A DNA stretch of 64,000 nt from positions 1-64,000 of the forward strand of contig CACZCR010000001.1 in NCBI GenBank assembly GCA_902779705.1, in the 5' to 3' direction. The DNA is from an uncultured Bacteroidales bacterium. GTDB taxonomy: Bacteria > Bacteroidota > Bacteroidia > Bacteroidales > Paludibacteraceae. This document shows positions 59,563-64,000 of the stretch, one piece after another (positions within the stretch are counted from its first letter, which is position 1; the number at the start of each line of letters is the position of its first letter). The notes under the pieces were generated by a model, which saw only the letters and a program-made list of their open reading frames with translations, searched no databases and had not been told where the DNA came from. Made by a program: the position numbers and the translations under genes.

Positions 59563-62500
59563 ATGAAACGATTTTTCTTCCTTTTGACGGTCTGCGCAGC
59601 CACGCTGTGTGCGTCAGCAGCCAACCATTATGTCAGCCAAGCCAATGGTAATGACAACAATGATGGTTTATCATGGGCGACAGCCAATAAAACGATTACC
59701 AAAGGTTTTAATGCTTGTACGGACGGTGATACGCTGTTTATTGCTGCAGGTTCGTATAACGAGCGCGTGACGATCAAGGCGGGTAAGTATGTGTCGATGA
59801 TAGGCGGATACTCGTCTGACGGAAGTATGCGTGATCCGGAACTGTTTGAGACCATTTTGGAGGGTAAGGAGCTGGGTAAGATTTTGATAAAGGCAGAGGC
59901 TGAACCGACGATTCCGTTGGTTTTTGACGGTATGACTCTTCAGAATGCTGAGTATAGTTCATCCGGTAGCGCGTTCTATATGCGCGGAAACATGACGGTG
60001 AATAAATGTACTATCCGTAATTGTACTTCGATGTCCAGCGGTGGTGCTATCTATGTCAGCATTTCGGACAAGACAAAACCCGCTGCTATTACCAACTCTT
60101 TGATAGAGTTGTGTTCCGCCAATGGCGAAGCTGGAGCTATCCGTAACGGTGGTGCAAACATTGAGAACTGTATCATCCGCGGTTGTACCGGTCTTTACGG
60201 ATCCATTGTGATGCGTAGTGGCGGTACGGTAAAGAACTGTGTGATCTATAACAACACAGCCATTGAAGGCAGCTGGCCTAACTCCGGTGGTATTTACAAC
60301 CCGGAAGGTACCGTTATCAACTGTACGTTGGTTAATAACTGGGGAGCGCAATATGCAGGTATTCACTCTGATAAAGCGGTGTATAACACTGTCTGCTGGG
60401 GAAATCAGGCGGAAGACGGATTTGCAGATCCGGTCAATTATATAGCCGGCAGTCCGTCGAGCAATAATATTGCAGATCAAGGCTTCAATAGCTCATCATT
60501 TATCAGTCTGAAACTTAATACTGATAACGAGGCAGCGGATGGTCCGCATTTTGCAGCGCCGACAACGTTTGCCGGTGTACCGAAGAATGCGGCAGAGATT
60601 GCGGCTATGCAGTCTGCCGATTGGTCAATAGACGGGACTTCGTTCTTGATAGACAAGGGTAAGGCTTCTGTTGCACCGGCTACGGATATCAACGGTGTGG
60701 TACGTCCTAAGGGTAATGGTGTGGATGTAGGTGCATATGAGTATGATCCTGATGCGGCTGTAGTGCCTTTGCAGGGTATAGATATCTTCCAGGACTCTAT
60801 ATTTGTTAACGCAGAGAGTATGGCCAGTGCTACGGTAGTCTTTACGCCGCGCAATGCAACTAATAAGACATTGAACTGGACGAGTGACGATGCAACGATT
60901 GCTACAGTAGATAGTCACGGAACGATTACCGGTGTGGCAGAAGGTAAAACGGTTGTCCGTGCAGTCAGCGAGGAGGGCTCATTTGCTGATTACGTAGTAG
61001 TGGTAGTAAGTCCTAAACCTCCTATTCACTATCCTCACGAGGTATTGGAAGCTGACGAGTTGTATAAGATGGAAGATTATACTGTACCATCGTTTATTCC
61101 GTTCTGGGTGGCAAAAGAGGCTGCGCGTGTGGATAGTGTATCGGCTACGGCTGACGAGATTGCTGCTATTACCGGTAAGATCGATGCGATGAATGCAGCT
61201 GCGGCTAATCTGGTCCCGAAAACCGAGCCGTATAACATGATCGCCAATATCAATGGTGATCCTAAGACGCGTATGGCGTTCTGCTGGTTTACCAACGAGG
61301 GTATAGAGCAAGGTGAGGTACAATTGGTTGCTAAGGCTAATGCTACGGCATCTGATTTTGCTGGCGAGGGTGTGATTACTATCACAGCTACTCCGACGAC
61401 TACTAAGCCGTTGCGTTATGCAGTATCGAATTCGGGTATCCTGAAAGCTACGGGTATGGCTGGCAATACAGCGTATAAGTATGTCAGTCACAAGGCATTG
61501 GCCGAGAATCTAACGCCGGGAACAACGTACAGTTGGCGTGTAGGTTATGAGGGTCACTGGAGTGAGATCGCACAGTTTGTAACCAAAGACGCTGAGCAGA
61601 GTGAGTATTCGTTCATCTATATGTCGGATAGCCATATTCAAGATCAAGAGTATGTGGATAATGCGCGCTGGTGCGCCACGGCTGCGGCTAAGACGGTGCC
61701 TGAAGCTAAGTTCTGCCTCTTCCCGGGTGACTTTGTAGAGACGGGTACTGCTGCCAACTCAGAATGGGAGTGGGAGCGTTGGTTTGAGGAGAGTATCAAA
61801 CCAGTGATTATGCAAATGCCGATTGTTCCGACAGATGGTAACCATGATGACAGTCCGTTGCTGAATTATGACTATCACTTCAATACCGATTGGGGATTCT
61901 ATAATGCAGCTAAAACTAAACCGCAGTTCCATGGTATTACGTATAGTTTTGTATATGGCGATGTGCTGTTCTTGGTATATTCGCTGCAAGACTGGTGGCG
62001 TGCTAGCGGTAGTAGTGAGAGTTCGATGAAGTCGACCTATTTGAGTACGGATGTGAAGAACTGGTTCAAGGAGCAGATTGCTAAATATCCGAACACCAAA
62101 TACCGTGTAACGCTGTCGCATAAGAATGTATTCTCCGGTTCAGGTCACTGTTACGATAGTGAGACTCCGATGTTCCGTGAGATTATGTTGCCGATATTGA
62201 AAGAGTGTGAGATCGACTTGGCTATCCAAGGCCACGACCACTGCTACGAGGTGATAGGCCCGGTTAATCCGGATACGCGTACGGTAGTAGAAGGTGCGGT
62301 AACGAATGTGGAAACCGTTCCGGTAAATACCAACACCAACATGACCGGTAAGTTGAACGGTACGTACTGCACGGATGACGGTACGATGTATTTCATAGGT
62401 GCAACTTGCGGACGTAAGCGTTATTATCCATATGATCGCGCAAAGTTGGATGGTTACTATGACCAGCATAAAGTAACCAATTACTTTGACTTGTTCACGG

Positions 62501-62781
62501 GTATGTTCGGTCAACCGGGGGCTCCGAGCTTCACGAAGTTTACGGTGAAGGATGACTGCATAGAGATGAATTCGTATACAGCAGATCAGAATGGTAATGC
62601 GACGTTGATTAATACGATGCAGGTGAAGCGTACTAAACCGCATACTGTTCCTTCCGGATTTGAGGATGTGAAGCCGGATTTGAATGTGCGTGACGGCCAG
62701 AAGTTTATGAAGGATGGACAGATTTACATCCTGAAGAATGGTGTGATTTATAACGTTATTGGGCAAAAAATTGCCCAATAA
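59563..62781 (+). CDS. secreted beta-helix / Ig-like / metallophosphatase protein, paralogue 3
   Basis: 1072 aa. Signal peptide MKRFFFLLTVCAATLCASAA. Beta-helix at about 20-390 (SWATANKTITKGFNACTDGD, GGAIYVSI, NSGGIYNPEGTVINC, ending DVGAYEYDPD). A BIG2-type Ig-like domain lies at about 398-485 (LNWTSDDATIATVDSHGTIT). The purple-acid-phosphatase-type FN3 domain is at about 500-680 and the calcineurin-like phosphatase at about 684-960, with MSDSHI, FPGDFVETG, TDGNHDD, TLSHKN and GHDHCYE. The tail FMKDGQIYILKNGVIYNVIG closes it. The gene's last codons form a perfect 9-bp hairpin (62758-62779) without a T run. It is 37 bp after paralogue 2. Confidence 0.9.
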   Translation: MKRFFFLLTVCAATLCASAANHYVSQANGNDNNDGLSWATANKTITKGFNACTDGDTLFIAAGSYNERVTIKAGKYVSMIGGYSSDGSMRDPELFETILEGKELGKILIKAEAEPTIPLVFDGMTLQNAEYSSSGSAFYMRGNMTVNKCTIRNCTSMSSGGAIYVSISDKTKPAAITNSLIELCSANGEAGAIRNGGANIENCIIRGCTGLYGSIVMRSGGTVKNCVIYNNTAIEGSWPNSGGIYNPEGTVINCTLVNNWGAQYAGIHSDKAVYNTVCWGNQAEDGFADPVNYIAGSPSSNNIADQGFNSSSFISLKLNTDNEAADGPHFAAPTTFAGVPKNAAEIAAMQSADWSIDGTSFLIDKGKASVAPATDINGVVRPKGNGVDVGAYEYDPDAAVVPLQGIDIFQDSIFVNAESMASATVVFTPRNATNKTLNWTSDDATIATVDSHGTITGVAEGKTVVRAVSEEGSFADYVVVVVSPKPPIHYPHEVLEADELYKMEDYTVPSFIPFWVAKEAARVDSVSATADEIAAITGKIDAMNAAAANLVPKTEPYNMIANINGDPKTRMAFCWFTNEGIEQGEVQLVAKANATASDFAGEGVITITATPTTTKPLRYAVSNSGILKATGMAGNTAYKYVSHKALAENLTPGTTYSWRVGYEGHWSEIAQFVTKDAEQSEYSFIYMSDSHIQDQEYVDNARWCATAAAKTVPEAKFCLFPGDFVETGTAANSEWEWERWFEESIKPVIMQMPIVPTDGNHDDSPLLNYDYHFNTDWGFYNAAKTKPQFHGITYSFVYGDVLFLVYSLQDWWRASGSSESSMKSTYLSTDVKNWFKEQIAKYPNTKYRVTLSHKNVFSGSGHCYDSETPMFREIMLPILKECEIDLAIQGHDHCYEVIGPVNPDTRTVVEGAVTNVETVPVNTNTNMTGKLNGTYCTDDGTMYFIGATCGRKRYYPYDRAKLDGYYDQHKVTNYFDLFTGMFGQPGAPSFTKFTVKDDCIEMNSYTADQNGNATLINTMQVKRTKPHTVPSGFEDVKPDLNVRDGQKFMKDGQIYILKNGVIYNVIGQKIAQ

Positions 62782-62802
62782 CGCAAAAAAATGCATAAAT
62801 AT

Positions 62803-62834
62803 TTTGCATATGTCAAAAAAAAGCAGTATTTTTG
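62803..62834 (+). promoter_or_regulatory. promoter of the gene at 62898
   Basis: TTTG 62803-62806, 20-bp spacer, TATTTTTG 62827-62834; about 63 nt to the ATG. Almost identical to the promoter at 38643-38674. Confidence 0.75.
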
Positions 62835-62897
62835 CGACATAAAATCAATACGTGAGAAAATAACAATTCTTTTTATTAACTTAAATTCTAATTCATT

Positions 62898-64000
62898 ATG
62901 AGAAAACTATTCTCTTTTTTCGCTGCAATGCTTGTAGCCGTTGCAGTTAATGCTGCCCCAGTTGTTCTGCCTGCTACGTTGGACGTTAATAACGTAAGTT
63001 TCCGTTCAGAGGGTATGCCGAACTTCGTTGTTGAAGAAGGCGATTATGCCGGAACATACTTCGACATGGGCGCTCATGACAGTTCTAACGACACTCTCCT
63101 CTATGCAGAGTGGGATGTAACAATCCAACCGATTCAGTACACTGTCGCTGTGGACGTGTATAACACGAATGGCTGGACTGTACAACTTGATCTTCTCAAC
63201 CAGTCGGATGAGGTGGTTAAGGCTATTCGTTACAAAGGTTCGTCCGGCAAGTGCGGACAATTTGCTGTCGGCATCATGGATCTGAGCGATTTGGCTGCTG
63301 GTGATTACAAACTGCGCGCACGCGCTGCTACCGCATGGTCGGCAATGAAGCTCAAAGATGTAATCTTCGTGGCTAACTATGCAGGCACTCAAGTTGTATT
63401 ACCGGGTACGCTTCTTCCGATTTACGCTGAGTTGTCTTCCGGCGCTTTCGTGGCTAACGACGCGATCGCTTTTGCTCCGAGCACCGCTAACAGCGAATAC
63501 GCTACTTGGAACGTAAGCTTTGCACAAGCAGGCACCTATAATGTTACGATCGACATGACCGCTTCCAATGGTCATACCTATGGCGTAGCACTCCTCTCTG
63601 CTGACGGCGCTACCCAGATCGACGCTGTAGCTGAAGCTCAGTCCTGGGATACCGGTGTGAAAGAACTCGGTGCAATCGCTGTACCTGCTGCCGGTACTTA
63701 TAAGGTGAAACTGACGAATGCTACACAATGGTCGGAAGCTGTGCTCAACAGCATTACTTTTGCTGCTCCAGCTCCCGCTCACACCTACACCGTAGCTGGT
63801 GGCTCGGATGTTGCATTCGGTACGGCATGGGCTCCCAGCAATACCGCTAACGACATGACGCTCGTCGAAGGTCTCTACACTTGGGAGAAGACTGAACTCG
63901 AACTTGCTGCTGGAGTAATCGAATTCAAGGTTTGTGAGGATCACGCTTGGGCTACTGCTTATCCTGCTCAGAATTATCAGTTGAATATTCCGGAGGCTGG
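62898..64000 (+). CDS. secreted protein, N-terminal 367 residues (runs off the window)
   Basis: The ATG at 62898 gives the signal peptide MRKLFSFFAAMLVAVAVNAA; the frame stays open to the window end. The mature part begins with two similar beta-sandwich units. The first contains YAEWDVTIQPIQYTVAVDVY and the second YATWNVSFAQAGTYNVTIDM, the same CBM6-like 'xxxWxVxxxxxGxYxV' pattern as in the 1112-aa protein at 46108-49446. A third unit (HTYTVAGGSDVAFGTAWAPS, then LYTWEKTELELAAGVIEFKV) resembles the carbohydrate-binding domains of starch-utilisation SusE/SusF-like proteins. Own promoter. Likely a surface glycan-binding protein; the rest, including any catalytic domain, lies outside the window. 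Confidence 0.85.
   Translation, partial: MRKLFSFFAAMLVAVAVNAAPVVLPATLDVNNVSFRSEGMPNFVVEEGDYAGTYFDMGAHDSSNDTLLYAEWDVTIQPIQYTVAVDVYNTNGWTVQLDLLNQSDEVVKAIRYKGSSGKCGQFAVGIMDLSDLAAGDYKLRARAATAWSAMKLKDVIFVANYAGTQVVLPGTLLPIYAELSSGAFVANDAIAFAPSTANSEYATWNVSFAQAGTYNVTIDMTASNGHTYGVALLSADGATQIDAVAEAQSWDTGVKELGAIAVPAAGTYKVKLTNATQWSEAVLNSITFAAPAPAHTYTVAGGSDVAFGTAWAPSNTANDMTLVEGLYTWEKTELELAAGVIEFKVCEDHAWATAYPAQNYQLNIPEA

Noticed and set aside
62758-62779. Perfect 9-bp hairpin as a terminator after the third phosphatase paralogue
   Set aside because: No T run follows on the plus strand, and the sequence is explained by the codons of the IGQKIAQ tail. At most it slows 3' exonucleases.

Overview
The window reads as chromosomal DNA of a gut-type Bacteroidales bacterium that has a type IX secretion system (T9SS). 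Evidence: promoters follow the Bacteroidetes pattern (-33 TTTG, about 20 bp, -7 TAnnTTTG) at many gene starts; Shine-Dalgarno sites are scarce; the 2771-aa protein ends in a T9SS type A sorting domain; the tmRNA tag ends in ALAA. The family cannot be fixed from the sequence. No transposase, phage gene or CRISPR array was seen.

Layout. (1) 1-22580, surface-protein region: two AraC-type regulators with membrane-spanning N-terminal halves (169-1304, apparently frameshifted, and 13553-14623), each followed directly by a short direct repeat and a promoter. Around them lie very large modular secreted proteins (572, 2771 and 1544 aa) built from InlB-type beta repeats, BspA-like leucine-rich repeats and MBG-type repeats, plus two outer-membrane barrels (OmpA-like 11982-13388, and 21627-22580). 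Genes 15461-20095, 20165-20677 and 20851-21630 form a chain. Each of the first two proteins ends with the first strands of an InlB-type repeat, and the next secreted protein begins, after its signal peptide, with the rest of that repeat. (2) 22720-32129, housekeeping: YhcH-family protein, glgB, nagB, cysS; then on the minus strand an HMA metal-binding protein, a shortened FeoB, tRNA-Arg(CCG), a zinc peptidase, a Fur-family regulator and an acyltransferase-like protein. (3) 32240-32789: tmRNA, with its 3' end duplicated downstream next to a 19-bp tandem repeat. (4) 32830-42503: galactose and N-acetylhexosamine use (galK, galM, GH2 beta-galactosidase, GH105 hydrolase, DUF4874/DUF4832 protein, HAD phosphatase, NahK-like kinase, CBM9-like protein). 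(5) 42504-49446 (minus): two large secreted beta-helix proteins, one with a metallophosphatase, and between them a 47-aa ORF. (6) 50395-55299: an amino-sugar/tagatose operon (AgaS, GatZ/KbaZ, acetyl-xylan-esterase-like lipoprotein, PfkB kinase). (7) 55324-62781: three tandem paralogous secreted purple-acid-phosphatase-like proteins. (8) 62898-end: the start of another secreted protein.

How it fits together: the enzymes suggest foraging on galactose- and (N-acetyl)galactosamine-rich glycans. Secreted hydrolases, esterase and phosphatases would trim the glycan. GalM/GalK and the NahK-like kinase would handle galactose and N-acetylhexosamines. AgaS, GatZ/KbaZ, PfkB and NagB would feed amino sugars into glycolysis. 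The large repeat proteins are probably surface adhesins or matrix. The strongest candidates for undescribed biology are the split-repeat secreted chain (15461-21630), two about 120-nt elements with the same fold but compensating stem sequences (11767-11888 and 51547-51669), and a short C-terminal tail shared by otherwise unrelated secreted proteins.
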